A program made the position numbers and the translations under genes. A model generated the notes under the pieces. The model did not search any database. It had not been told where the DNA came from and saw only the letters and a list, made by a program, of their open reading frames with translations. From NCBI GenBank assembly GCA_002503885.1, contig DASQ01000121.1:1-37000 (forward strand): a DNA stretch of 37,000 nt, read 5' to 3'. The number at the start of each line of letters is the position of its first letter. Within the stretch, counting starts at the first letter, position 1. Shown piece after piece: positions 23,590 through 34,592 of the stretch. Source of the DNA: Methanoculleus marisnigri. GTDB lineage: Archaea; Halobacteriota; Methanomicrobia; Methanomicrobiales; Methanoculleaceae.

Positions 23590-24750
23590 TTGTACCTTGA
23601 TAACGATGACGAGAAGGTGCTCGCCGGCGAGTTCGGCGAGACACGCCAGAAGATGATGGAGATCCTGGTCGCGCTCGGGGGAGTCTACGACGCCGAGAGG
23701 CTCGTCCCGATTGCGAGCGCCCAGGTGAGCGGTGCATCGTATAAGACCATCGGGAGGTGGGGGCTTGCCTGGCTGCAGAGCCTCAACGCCCGGGTGGCGG
23801 TCCCGACCGTCTTGAACCCGATCGGGATGCCGCAGGAGGGGTGGCGGGAGTTCGGGATCGCTGAGGAGTTCGCCCACCACCAGACGGAGGTCGTCGAGAC
23901 CTACCGGAGGCTCGGGATCCGGCTCGAGTGCACCTGCACGCCCTACTACCTCCGCATCACGGAGTACGGGGAGCACCTGGCCTGGTCGGAGTCCTCGGCG
24001 GTCGCCTACGCAAACTCGGTTCTCGGCGCCCGGACCAACCGCGAAGGCGGACCGAGCGCCCTTGCGGCGGCGATCATCGGGAAGACCCCATACTACGGCC
24101 TCCACATCGTCGCGAACCGGCGGCCGCAGGTCGTCGTCGAGGTCGAGAGCGGGACGGGCCCGCGGTCCGACCACTGGGGCGCCATCGGGCACGTCGCCGG
24201 AAAGAAGGTGGGGAACCGGATACCGATCTTTTCCGGTATCCGGCCGGGCCGCGACCAGTTGAAGGCGCTCGGCGCTGCGATGGCCGCGACCGGCGCGGTC
24301 GCTCTCTTCCACGTCGATAAGATAACCCCGGAAGCCCGGGTCTTTGAGTTCGATACCGCCGACCTCGACCGGGTGACAGTAACCCAGGACGAGGTCGAAG
24401 CCCTCTTTGCTGAGACCCCCGTCGAGGCGGTCGCGGTCGGGTGCCCGCACTGCTCCCCCGACGAACTCCGCGGCCTCGCGGATCTCCTCAGGGGAAAGAC
24501 GACGACGAAGCCTTTCTACATCTTCGCCGCCCATGGGGTCGCGCAGGAGAACGCCGGCCTTGTGGCCGCCATCGAGCGGAGCGGTGCCCGGGTGATACCG
24601 GACACCTGCATGGTCGTCTCGCCCCGGATGGACGAGTTCGCATCGATCATGGTGGACTCGGGCAAGGCGCTTGCCTACGTTCCGGCGATGTGCGGGGCGC
24701 TCGCCCGGATCGGGACGAAAAAAGAGTGCGTCGAAGTCGCGACGTCGTGA
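23590..24750 (+). CDS. Aconitase X large subunit (probable phosphomevalonate dehydratase)
   Basis: A 386-residue AcnX (DUF521/COG1679) protein. It starts LYLDNDDEKVLAGEFG and has PIASAQVSGASYKTIG, ECTCTPYYL, ANSVLGARTNREGGP, VGCPHCSPDELRGLADLL and PDTCMVVSP; the cysteines fit an iron-sulfur site. In archaea AcnX large plus small subunits dehydrate mevalonate 5-phosphate to anhydromevalonate phosphate, the step before the UbiD enzyme. The small subunit (DUF126, about 130 residues) is not in this window. The start is taken as TTG at 23590, directly after the ubiD stop, with GGAG 9 bases upstream. The stop is 5 bases from the convergent glutamate synthase gene. Confidence 0.9.
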   Translation: MYLDNDDEKVLAGEFGETRQKMMEILVALGGVYDAERLVPIASAQVSGASYKTIGRWGLAWLQSLNARVAVPTVLNPIGMPQEGWREFGIAEEFAHHQTEVVETYRRLGIRLECTCTPYYLRITEYGEHLAWSESSAVAYANSVLGARTNREGGPSALAAAIIGKTPYYGLHIVANRRPQVVVEVESGTGPRSDHWGAIGHVAGKKVGNRIPIFSGIRPGRDQLKALGAAMAATGAVALFHVDKITPEARVFEFDTADLDRVTVTQDEVEALFAETPVEAVAVGCPHCSPDELRGLADLLRGKTTTKPFYIFAAHGVAQENAGLVAAIERSGARVIPDTCMVVSPRMDEFASIMVDSGKALAYVPAMCGALARIGTKKECVEVATS

Positions 24751-24755
24751 GGGCG

Positions 24756-26267
24756 TTACGCCCCCACCGACTCGACATCGAGCACCTGCATCAGGCTCTC
24801 ATCGAGCATATAGCCCCGGAGCCGGTCGCGGTTGCCCCGCAGGCTCTCGATGCTGTTGATCCCGGCCGCGCCGAGCAGTTCGGAGAGCTCGAGCGTCCAC
24901 GCGTGGAGCAGGTTGGCCACCTGCGTCGATGCAGTATCGGGGTCTAAGCGGTCCACGAGGTCCTGGCGCTGGGTAGCGATGCCCCAGGGGCAGAGGCCCC
25001 GGTAACAGTTCCCGCAGACCCGGCAGCCCATCGCCACGAGCGCTGCGGTCCCGATGTAGACCGCATCCGCTCCGAGGGCGATCGCCTTCGCAACATCGGC
25101 GCTCCCCCGGATACCCCCGCTTGCAATGATGGAGATCTCGTTTCTGATCCCCTGATCGCGAAGTTTTTTATCCACGCTCGCGACAGCCGCCTCGATCGGG
25201 ATGCCGACGTGGTCGCGGAAGACCTTCGGCGCTGCACCGGTCCCACCCCGGAACCCGTCGATGACGACCGCATCAGCCGGCGAACGGGCGATCCCGGCGG
25301 CGATGGCGGCGGTGTTATGGACGGCGGCGATCTTGACGAAGACCGGTTTCTTCCACTCCGTCGCCTCCTTGAGGCCCCGGACGAGCTGGGCAAGGTCTTC
25401 GATGCTGTAGATGTCATGGTGCGGCGCAGGGCTGATCGCATCGCTTCCTTCCGGGATCATCCGTGTGCGGGAGACTTCCTTGCAGACCTTCTCCCCGGGG
25501 AGGTGCCCGCCGATCCCCGGTTTTGCACCCTGGCCGATCTTGATCTCGATGGCGGCCCCGCGCTCCAGGTAATCGATGTTCACGCCGAACCGGCCGGACG
25601 CGACCTGGACGATCATGTTGTCCTGGTAGGGGTAGATAGCGGAGTGCAGGCCGCCTTCCCCGGTGCCCATGAACGTCCCGACTTCTTTTGCCGCCCGCGC
25701 CATGGCCATCTGGGCGTTGAGGCTGATCGCCCCGTAACTCATATGCCCGATCATGATCGGGGTCTCGAGGCGGAGATTCGGGGTGAGACGGGTCCGGAGT
25801 TCGACGTCGCCGTTCTCCCGCCGCCGGAGATCCAGCTTCGCCGGTTTCTTCCCGAGGTGGGTCACGAGTTCGATCGGCTCGCGGAGCGGGTCGAGACTGG
25901 GGTTCGTGACCTGGCAGGCGTCCAGAACCAGGCGGTCGAAGATGACCGGGTAATCGAGTGCGTTGCCCATCCCGGCGAGGATGATCTTCCCCGTCCGGGC
26001 CTGGTTGTAGATCGCCTCCCGGGCTTCGCGGGTCCAGAGGGGATGGCTCCGGTAGTCGCAGGGGTGCTCCTCAAGCATGATGGCGTCCCGGGGGCAGCAG
26101 GCGATGCAGCGGTGGCAGGCAGTGCAGTTCCGGGAGTTGATGAGGATCCGGCCGTTGTCCTGCCGGAAGACACCATACGAACAGTTCTCGATACACCGCC
26201 CGCACTCCATGCACTGCACCCGGTCGATGCTGATCCGGTACCGGGGAGGAAGACTTCCGATCGTCAC
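24756..26267 (-). CDS. Glutamate synthase, FMN/ferredoxin-domain subunit (archaeal type)
   Basis: Forms glutamate from 2-oxoglutarate and ammonia released by the glutaminase subunit. The 503-residue protein has an N-terminal double [4Fe-4S] ferredoxin domain: Cys19/22/25/29 (CMECGRCIENC) and Cys48/51/54/58 (CTACHRCIACC). The FMN-binding glutamate synthase domain follows: GHMSYGAISLNAQMAMARAA, IGQGAKPGIGGHLPGEKV, GFRGGTGAAPKVF, IIASGGIRGSADVAKAIALG. A late CRVCGNCYRGLCPWGIAT likely binds a further Fe-S cluster. The start is GTG at 26267, overlapping the amidotransferase stop (GTGA); the open frame upstream lacks family sequence. Confidence 0.92.
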   Translation of the reverse strand: MTIGSLPPRYRISIDRVQCMECGRCIENCSYGVFRQDNGRILINSRNCTACHRCIACCPRDAIMLEEHPCDYRSHPLWTREAREAIYNQARTGKIILAGMGNALDYPVIFDRLVLDACQVTNPSLDPLREPIELVTHLGKKPAKLDLRRRENGDVELRTRLTPNLRLETPIMIGHMSYGAISLNAQMAMARAAKEVGTFMGTGEGGLHSAIYPYQDNMIVQVASGRFGVNIDYLERGAAIEIKIGQGAKPGIGGHLPGEKVCKEVSRTRMIPEGSDAISPAPHHDIYSIEDLAQLVRGLKEATEWKKPVFVKIAAVHNTAAIAAGIARSPADAVVIDGFRGGTGAAPKVFRDHVGIPIEAAVASVDKKLRDQGIRNEISIIASGGIRGSADVAKAIALGADAVYIGTAALVAMGCRVCGNCYRGLCPWGIATQRQDLVDRLDPDTASTQVANLLHAWTLELSELLGAAGINSIESLRGNRDRLRGYMLDESLMQVLDVESVGA

Positions 26268-27319
26268 GGGGCAACCCTCCCGATCACCGGCTCCCCTGCG
26301 GCCGGCATCATGATCGATTCGACGTTGGGCTCCATCGCCCGGATAGCCGCCTCCTCGCTTGAGATGTAGAGGCGGTCGCCGCACTCGCCGACGACCATCG
26401 GCCGGAGTTTGCTCCGGTCGGTGAACCCGACCATCATCTCGGCGTTCGCAGCCACGATGGCAAACGGTCCGTTCATCATCGCGGGGGCATAGGCAAGCCT
26501 GATGGCAGAGTTCCATTCCCGCTCGGTCCCGGGCATCCGGTCGATCTCCTCCCAGAAGGGCGGGGCGAGCGCCCGGACGGCGAGGTCGATGTCAAGCCCG
26601 TGCCGCCGCACCAGGAGGTCGACCAAGTAGGCGACGACCTCGGTGTCGGTGAACATCGTGCAGGTGTAGCCGAAACTCTCGATGTAGCGCCGGTTGGTCC
26701 CATACGAGGTGATCTCGCCGTTGTGCACGACGCTCCAGTCGAGGAGGTTGAACGGGTGCGCACCACCCCACCAGCCGGGGGTGTTCGTCGGGTAGCGGTT
26801 GTGCGCGAGCCAGGTGTAGCCCTCGTAGTCCTCTATCCGGTAGTAGTCCGCCACGTCCTCGGGCCAGCCGCCGGCCTTGAAGACACCGAGGTCTTTGCCG
26901 GAGGAGAAGATGAGTGCGCCACGGCGGGCGGCGTTGACCCGCATCACCAGGGCGCTGACGATATCGTCTTCGGGGGTGAGGCTGCCCGGCATCGCGAGGG
27001 AGGGGTCCGGCCTGAAGAAGTAGCGCCAGGGGGTGTGGACTGCCCGGAGGTTCGGCTGAACGCAGGTGGGGATCGCCTCGTCGTGCTCGATCGTCCCCCA
27101 CTGCTCGAGCGCCGCGTCGAGGACCGGTTTGTTCTCACGGATGTTGTCGAAGAAGACATGGAGGGCGTAGCAGTCCCGGTAGTCGGGGTAGATGCCGTAG
27201 GCTACGTACCCCGCCCCCTCGCCGCTGCCGCGCTCGTTCATCATGGAGAGGGCCTGTCGGATGCCGGAACCATTCATCGTCCGGCGAGATCTGTCCATTA
27301 CGCCAATTATGCCGCACAT
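26264..27319 (-). CDS. Class II glutamine amidotransferase (glutamate synthase glutaminase subunit)
   Basis: Releases ammonia from glutamine for the glutamate synthase gene downstream. The 351-residue protein starts MCGIIGVMDRSRRTM; after Met removal Cys2 is the N-terminal nucleophile, so ATG at 27319 is required even though in-frame ATG/GTG codons lie just upstream. The Ntn-hydrolase signatures LAHNRYPTNTPGWWGGAHPF and VVHNGEITSYGTNRRYIES are clear. GTGAT upstream could pair with 16S rRNA. It overlaps the synthase gene by 4 bases, so both are probably made together, and is divergent from glnA across 122 bases. Confidence 0.92.
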   Translation of the reverse strand: MCGIIGVMDRSRRTMNGSGIRQALSMMNERGSGEGAGYVAYGIYPDYRDCYALHVFFDNIRENKPVLDAALEQWGTIEHDEAIPTCVQPNLRAVHTPWRYFFRPDPSLAMPGSLTPEDDIVSALVMRVNAARRGALIFSSGKDLGVFKAGGWPEDVADYYRIEDYEGYTWLAHNRYPTNTPGWWGGAHPFNLLDWSVVHNGEITSYGTNRRYIESFGYTCTMFTDTEVVAYLVDLLVRRHGLDIDLAVRALAPPFWEEIDRMPGTEREWNSAIRLAYAPAMMNGPFAIVAANAEMMVGFTDRSKLRPMVVGECGDRLYISSEEAAIRAMEPNVESIMMPAAGEPVIGRVAP

Positions 27320-27407
27320 TGCCATCACGGTGGATCCGCCCCCTCTGTCCCTCCCCGGCGGGTCCGGAGTGGTTGGGGGAACGCTCTGATAGATGTTGAT
27401 CCGCCAG

Positions 27408-27439
27408 AGATAAATACTATTGGAAGGAAGTTTCCTTCC
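27408..27439 (+). promoter_or_regulatory. glnA promoter with doubled NrpR-type operator
   Basis: AGATAAATAC (27408-27417) is a TATA box about 30 bases before the glnA ATG. Just downstream, GGAAGGAAGTTTCCTTCC (27422-27439) is a near-perfect palindrome. It holds two overlapping copies of GGAA-N6-TTCC, at 27422-27435 and 27426-27439, the operator of the nitrogen repressor NrpR known from Methanococcus. It covers the expected transcription start, so binding would block glnA when nitrogen is plentiful. The mRNA would be almost leaderless. The NrpR gene itself is not in the window. Confidence 0.8.
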
Positions 27440-27441
27440 AT

Positions 27442-28770
27442 ATGTCTCCCGAGATCATCTCATCGATGCTCGAGCGTATCGAACAGGACAACGTCCGATT
27501 CCTCCGCCTGCAGTTCACCGACCTTCTCGGCATGCCCAAGAACGTCGCCATCCCGGCGAAGCAGGCTGAAAAGGCCCTGACCGACGGTATCGGGCTTGAC
27601 GGATCGTCGATCGAAGGGTTCGTCCGGATCGAGGAGTCCGACATGGTGCTCAGACCCGATCCCTCCACATACGCCCACCTGCCCTGGCGGCCCCGCGAGA
27701 ACGGGGTTGCCCGGTTCATCTGCGATGTCTGCAAACCGGACGGCAAGCCCTTCGAGGGCGACCCGCGCTACGTGCTCCGCCGGGCAATGGAGGACGCCGC
27801 GAAGGACGGGTACGTCTTCAACACCGGGCCGGAACTGGAGTTCTTTCTCTTTAAGATGATTGAGGGTCGACCGACCACGCAGTTCCAGGACGCCGGCGGT
27901 TACTTCGACCTCGCCCCCACCGACCTTGCGGAGGACGTCCGGCGCGAGATCATCCTCGCCCTCACCGAGATGGGGTTCGAGATCGAGGCGTCTCACCACG
28001 AGGTCGCCGAGAGCCAGCACGAGATCGACTTCAAGTACAGCGACGCCCTGACGACTGCCGACCGTGTCGTGACGTTCAAGTTCGCGGTCAAGACGATGGC
28101 GCTGATGCGCGGCCTGCACGCATCGTTCATGGCAAAGCCGATCTACGGCATCAACGGGAGCGGGATGCACGTGAACTGTTCGCTCGCGAAGGATGGTAAG
28201 AACGCCTTCTACGACCCCGACGCCCCGCTGCAGCTCTCAGAGACCTGCATGCATTTCATCGGCGGGCTGCTCCGCCACGCGCCGGCCATCACCCGGGTCG
28301 CAAACCCGACGATCAACTCCTACAAGCGGCTCGTCCCCGGCTACGAGGCGCCCTGCTACGTCAGCTGGAGCACGAGCAACCGTTCGGCCCTCGTCCGGGT
28401 TCCGGCGCCCCGCGGCAACAGCACCCGGGTCGAGTTCCGCAGCCCCGACCCGACCTGCAACCCCTACCTCACCTTCGCCGCGATGCTCACCGCCGGGATG
28501 GAGGGCGTCCGGAAGGAGATCGAGCCCCCGGCCGGTGCCAACGGGAACATCTTCCACATGACGACCGCTGAGCGGGAGCGCGACGGGATCGGGACGCTGC
28601 CCGGGAACCTCGCCGAGGCCCACCGGGACCTGCTCGCCGACGACCTCATCTGCAGGGCGTTCGGCCCCCACGTCGTCGATGCCCTCACGAGTGTCGCAGA
28701 AGCCGAGTGGGATGCTTTCCGGACGGCGGTCCACCCCTGGGAACTCGACCGCTATCTGGCGGCATATTAA
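27442..28770 (+). CDS. glnA: Glutamine synthetase type I
   Basis: ATP-dependent dodecameric enzyme forming glutamine from glutamate and ammonia. The 442-residue protein has FLRLQFTDLLGMPKNVAIP, DGSSIEGFVRIEESDM, TGPELEFFLF, NGSGMHVNCSLAKDG and NRSALVRVPA, all type I signatures. Its length and lack of a long central insert fit the alpha form, which is controlled by 2-oxoglutarate and regulators and not by adenylylation (family knowledge). It starts at 27442, directly behind the NrpR-type operator. Together with the divergent glutamate synthase genes it completes GS-GOGAT ammonia assimilation. Confidence 0.96.
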   Translation: MSPEIISSMLERIEQDNVRFLRLQFTDLLGMPKNVAIPAKQAEKALTDGIGLDGSSIEGFVRIEESDMVLRPDPSTYAHLPWRPRENGVARFICDVCKPDGKPFEGDPRYVLRRAMEDAAKDGYVFNTGPELEFFLFKMIEGRPTTQFQDAGGYFDLAPTDLAEDVRREIILALTEMGFEIEASHHEVAESQHEIDFKYSDALTTADRVVTFKFAVKTMALMRGLHASFMAKPIYGINGSGMHVNCSLAKDGKNAFYDPDAPLQLSETCMHFIGGLLRHAPAITRVANPTINSYKRLVPGYEAPCYVSWSTSNRSALVRVPAPRGNSTRVEFRSPDPTCNPYLTFAAMLTAGMEGVRKEIEPPAGANGNIFHMTTAERERDGIGTLPGNLAEAHRDLLADDLICRAFGPHVVDALTSVAEAEWDAFRTAVHPWELDRYLAAY

Positions 28771-28874
28771 CCTTTTTTTGCTGCTTGAAGCTCCGGACGT
28801 TCCGTCCGTCGCTCTCCGCAACGTTCTTAATAGAGCAGGCCCAGATGCATCGCACCGGCCGACCGGGGAGATCT

Positions 28875-29147
28875 ATGACGCAGATGAAAGATATCGACAC
28901 GATGCGGAGGGCCCGGGATATCGACGGGCTGATTGGAGCGCTTTTAGACCCGGCCGAGGCTGTGCGGCTGACCGCGGCCGAGGCCCTCGGCACCGTCGGC
29001 GACGAACGGGCGCTCGATCCGCTGGAGCGGCTGAAGTTCTCGGACTCTAACGTGGGCGTCAGGCGGGCCGCGTCGCTCGCGCACGCCCGGGCGGTAGGGA
29101 GGCTCGCGGAGAAGAAGGCAGTGGAAGGCTGGCTCCTTGATACGTAG
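28875..29147 (+). CDS. Small HEAT-repeat protein, copy 1
   Basis: A 90-residue protein: MTQMKDIDTMRRARDIDGLI, then an about 2-repeat HEAT solenoid (VRLTAAEALGTVGDERALDPLERL, VGVRRAASLAHARAVGRLAE). The start at 28875 has GGAG 4 bases upstream, and a TATA-like TTCTTAATA lies near 28823. It is clearly paralogous to the next gene, sharing DIDTxRxxRDIDGLIxAL, VRxxAAxxLGT and PLxRxxxxD. Function unknown; likely a small binding or adaptor module. Confidence 0.8.
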   Translation: MTQMKDIDTMRRARDIDGLIGALLDPAEAVRLTAAEALGTVGDERALDPLERLKFSDSNVGVRRAASLAHARAVGRLAEKKAVEGWLLDT

Positions 29148-29261
29148 GCAGACGGGATCCTCTCCTCCACGAATACGGACGGGCCGGGGTCACCTGCAGT
29201 CCGCCCGCAAAGGCATATATACCGCCGGGGCGCCAATGCGGGAGATGATCAGGAGATTGCT

Positions 29262-29540
29262 ATGGCGACACTGGACGATATCGATACCCTGCGCGACGGT
29301 CGGGACATCGACGGGCTGATCCGGGCTCTCGACGACACCGACGAGCATGTCCGGGCGCAGGCGGCGCTTTCCCTCGGGACGATCGCCGACCCGAAGGCGA
29401 GAGAGCCGCTCGACCGTATGCGAAACGAGGACCCGAGCCCCTCGGCCCGGGAGGCGGCCGGGACCGCGTATAAATGGTTGGTCGGCCGGCTCCAGGAGGT
29501 CGAGGTGTCCCGGAGACCCGGGACCCCGCCGAACCGGTAG
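29262..29540 (+). CDS. Small HEAT-repeat protein, copy 2
   Basis: A 92-residue paralog of the preceding gene: MATLDDIDTLRDGRDIDGLI, VRAQAALSLGTIADPKAREPLDRM, then AGTAYKWLVGRLQEVE and a basic/proline tail. GGAG lies 7 bases before the ATG, and CATATATACC (about 29212-29221) is a TATA candidate, so it has its own promoter. It is 114 bases from copy 1, consistent with tandem duplication. It converges on the transporter gene with 7 bases between stops. Confidence 0.8.
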   Translation: MATLDDIDTLRDGRDIDGLIRALDDTDEHVRAQAALSLGTIADPKAREPLDRMRNEDPSPSAREAAGTAYKWLVGRLQEVEVSRRPGTPPNR

Positions 29541-29547
29541 AACCGGC

Positions 29548-30828
29548 TCACAGCACGACGAAGTTGAGCCAGAGGAGGCCCGACCCGATCGCTACGGTGA
29601 CGAGGAGCACGAGCATCCCCACCTTCAGGAACTCCACGAACGATATGGAGACGCCGTTTCGTGCCGCGATCCCGAGCACGACGACGTTTGCCGACGCCCC
29701 GATAGCCGTGCCGTTCCCGCCGAGGCATGCACCGAGCGAGAGCGCCCACCAGAGCGGGTAGGTGTCCATCGAGGTGCCCATATTCTGGATCAGGGGGATC
29801 AGGGTGGCGGTGAGGGGGATGTTGTCCACGATTGCCGAGGCGATCGCCGCGAACCAGGCGATGATCAGCATGGCCTCGCCCTCCGAGTGGACGTTCTCGA
29901 CCACAAACCCGGCGACGGCCGCGATCGTTCCGGTCTCGACGAGGGCGCCGACGACGACGAAGAGCCCGCCGAAGAAGAAGAGGGCCGGCCACTCGATCTT
30001 CTCGAATATCTCCTCCGGCGGCTGCCTGCTCCAGAAGAGAAGGATCGATGCGCCGATCAGGGCGATGAGAGCGGGTTCCAGGCCGAGCAGGTCCTGGGCA
30101 AAGAACATCCCGACGACGAGCACGATGACGGCGATCGACTTCTTGAAGAGCGACCGGTCCCGGATCGCCTCCTGCTCGTTCAAGTTCTCAAGCGTCTTTG
30201 CGATCCCCTCCTGCTCGGTTGCCGAGACAAGGAGCTGCTTTCTGTAGATAAGGAAGAGCATCCCCATGACGACGACCAGGTTGACGACCATGATCGGTCC
30301 CATGTTGACGATGAACTCGTTGAACGTCAGGCCGGCGGCGGAGCCGATCATGATGTTCGGGGGGTCGCCGATGAGCGTTGCCGCCCCGCCGATGTTGGAG
30401 GCGAATATTTCCGCAATCAGGAAGGGCAGGGGGGTTATCCGCATCACGTTCGCTATGTAGAGCAGCATCGGCGTGAGGAGGAGGACCGTGGTGACGTTGT
30501 CGAGGAAGGCGCTCGTGACGGCGGTCACGACAGAGAAGAGCAGCAACACTCGTATCGGGCTCCCTTTCGCAAGTTTCGCCGTCTTTATGGCGATATACTC
30601 GAAGAGGCCGCTGCCGCGGGCGGTGTTGACGATGATCATCATCCCCATCAGGAGGAAGATGGTGCCGAGGTCGATGTACTCCGGGATCTTCTCCCAGGGG
30701 ACGATATGGAGGAAGACGAGGACCGAGGCGCCGAGCATCGCCGCCACTGCACGGTGGATCCGCTCGTCGATGATGAGCGCGTAGGTGAAGAGAAAGACCA
30801 CGATGGCGATCAGTTCCGGGCCGATCAC
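29548..30828 (-). CDS. ArsB/NhaD-type (IT superfamily) ion transporter
   Basis: A 426-residue integral membrane protein with about 11-12 hydrophobic segments from IAIVVFLFTYALII to the C-terminal VGMLVLLVTVAIGSGLLWL. Two similar half motifs are visible: TSAFLDNVTTVLLLTPMLL with IGGAATLIGDPPNIMIGSAAGL, and SAIVDNIPLTATLIPLI with GGNGTAIGASANVVVLGIA. This symmetry is typical of the ArsB/NhaD/P-protein group of Na+/H+ antiporters and anion exporters. The substrate (Na+, arsenite, dicarboxylate) cannot be decided; no ars genes are nearby. The 216-base gap upstream (30829-31044) shows no clear gene. Confidence 0.85.
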   Translation of the reverse strand: MIGPELIAIVVFLFTYALIIDERIHRAVAAMLGASVLVFLHIVPWEKIPEYIDLGTIFLLMGMMIIVNTARGSGLFEYIAIKTAKLAKGSPIRVLLLFSVVTAVTSAFLDNVTTVLLLTPMLLYIANVMRITPLPFLIAEIFASNIGGAATLIGDPPNIMIGSAAGLTFNEFIVNMGPIMVVNLVVVMGMLFLIYRKQLLVSATEQEGIAKTLENLNEQEAIRDRSLFKKSIAVIVLVVGMFFAQDLLGLEPALIALIGASILLFWSRQPPEEIFEKIEWPALFFFGGLFVVVGALVETGTIAAVAGFVVENVHSEGEAMLIIAWFAAIASAIVDNIPLTATLIPLIQNMGTSMDTYPLWWALSLGACLGGNGTAIGASANVVVLGIAARNGVSISFVEFLKVGMLVLLVTVAIGSGLLWLNFVVL

Positions 30829-31044
30829 GCCTTCGCACCCCGGCGACGGTTGGTGCTACGGGTGGCGGGGCGTGCAATGAACGTCTGAGGAATTGTCATA
30901 GGATCCCAAAACGAATAGTCAGGAATCAGATTCGCATGGCTGCCCCATAATCATGCCGCTCCCTACAGTCCGGCCGGAGGATGAAACCCGGCACCTCAGG
31001 AGGGGGGACTCCATCTCAGAGGGCGGCGGACGGTCGCCCCGGGT

Positions 31045-33795
<2,751 letters not shown>

Positions 33796-33983
33796 ACATC
33801 TCCGGTTCTGCGCCGCGCTATAAAAAGGTATAGAGATCGCTCGAACCTCCAGAGAACGGCCGCAGTGGCGGCTCCGGCGGTCGGGTGGATAGGCCCGGGC
33901 CTGCCATCCTTGCGGTAACATTATATCTCCCGGCCGAACAGATCGGGGGCCGGGTCGGGAGTCCGGCCCGGGGAGGAATGACG

Positions 33984-34535
33984 ATGAGCAGAATAGCGGT
34001 CCTGATCACGGATCTGTTTGAGGATGTCGAATACACGCGACCCGCAGAGGCGTTTCGGGAGGCCGGCCACGACCTCGTCCACATCGGCCTCTCCGCGGGA
34101 GAGACCGTGCGCGGGAAGCAGGGGCAGGCAGAGGTCAGGATCGACCGGGCCGCATCGGAGGTATCGGCGGACGACTTCGACGCGCTCTTCATACCGGGCG
34201 GCTACTCGCCCGACAAACTCCGTGCCCACGACGCGCCCGTCGAGTTCGTGCGTCGCTTCGTCGAGAGCGGCAGACCGGTCCTCGCCATATGCCACGCGCC
34301 TCAACTCCTGATCACCGCGCAGGTGCTCGAAGGCCGAAAGATCACCGGCTGGAAGTCCGTCGCCCAGGATATCAGGAACGCCGGGGCGGAGTACATCGAC
34401 CGGGAGGTGGTGGTCGACGGCAACCTGGTCTCGAGCAGAAAGCCCGACGACATCCCCGCGTTCATCGAGGCGTCGCTTGCGAAACTTGAGGAGACCGGCA
34501 GGAAGACGAAGACTGCGGCTGCAGCGCAGCGGTGA
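33984..34535 (+). CDS. DJ-1/PfpI family protein
   Basis: A 183-residue class I glutamine amidotransferase-like protein of the PfpI/DJ-1 group (protease, glyoxalase/deglycase or chaperone activities are reported for members). It has the nucleophile elbow AICHAPQLLI with Cys103-His104, the conserved Glu13 in DLFEDVEY, and the FIPGGYSPDKLR segment. The C-terminal tail is basic and alanine-rich. The start at 33984 has GGGAGG 7 bases upstream; ATG at 33978 would leave 1 base. ATTATATC near 33918 is a TATA candidate. It is divergent from the Ca2+ ATPase gene. Confidence 0.9.
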   Translation: MSRIAVLITDLFEDVEYTRPAEAFREAGHDLVHIGLSAGETVRGKQGQAEVRIDRAASEVSADDFDALFIPGGYSPDKLRAHDAPVEFVRRFVESGRPVLAICHAPQLLITAQVLEGRKITGWKSVAQDIRNAGAEYIDREVVVDGNLVSSRKPDDIPAFIEASLAKLEETGRKTKTAAAAQR

Positions 34536-34592
34536 GGCCAAAGCCCCGCCGCACAAACTCTTTATGGATGCGAACCGCACCCACTCTTTGAG

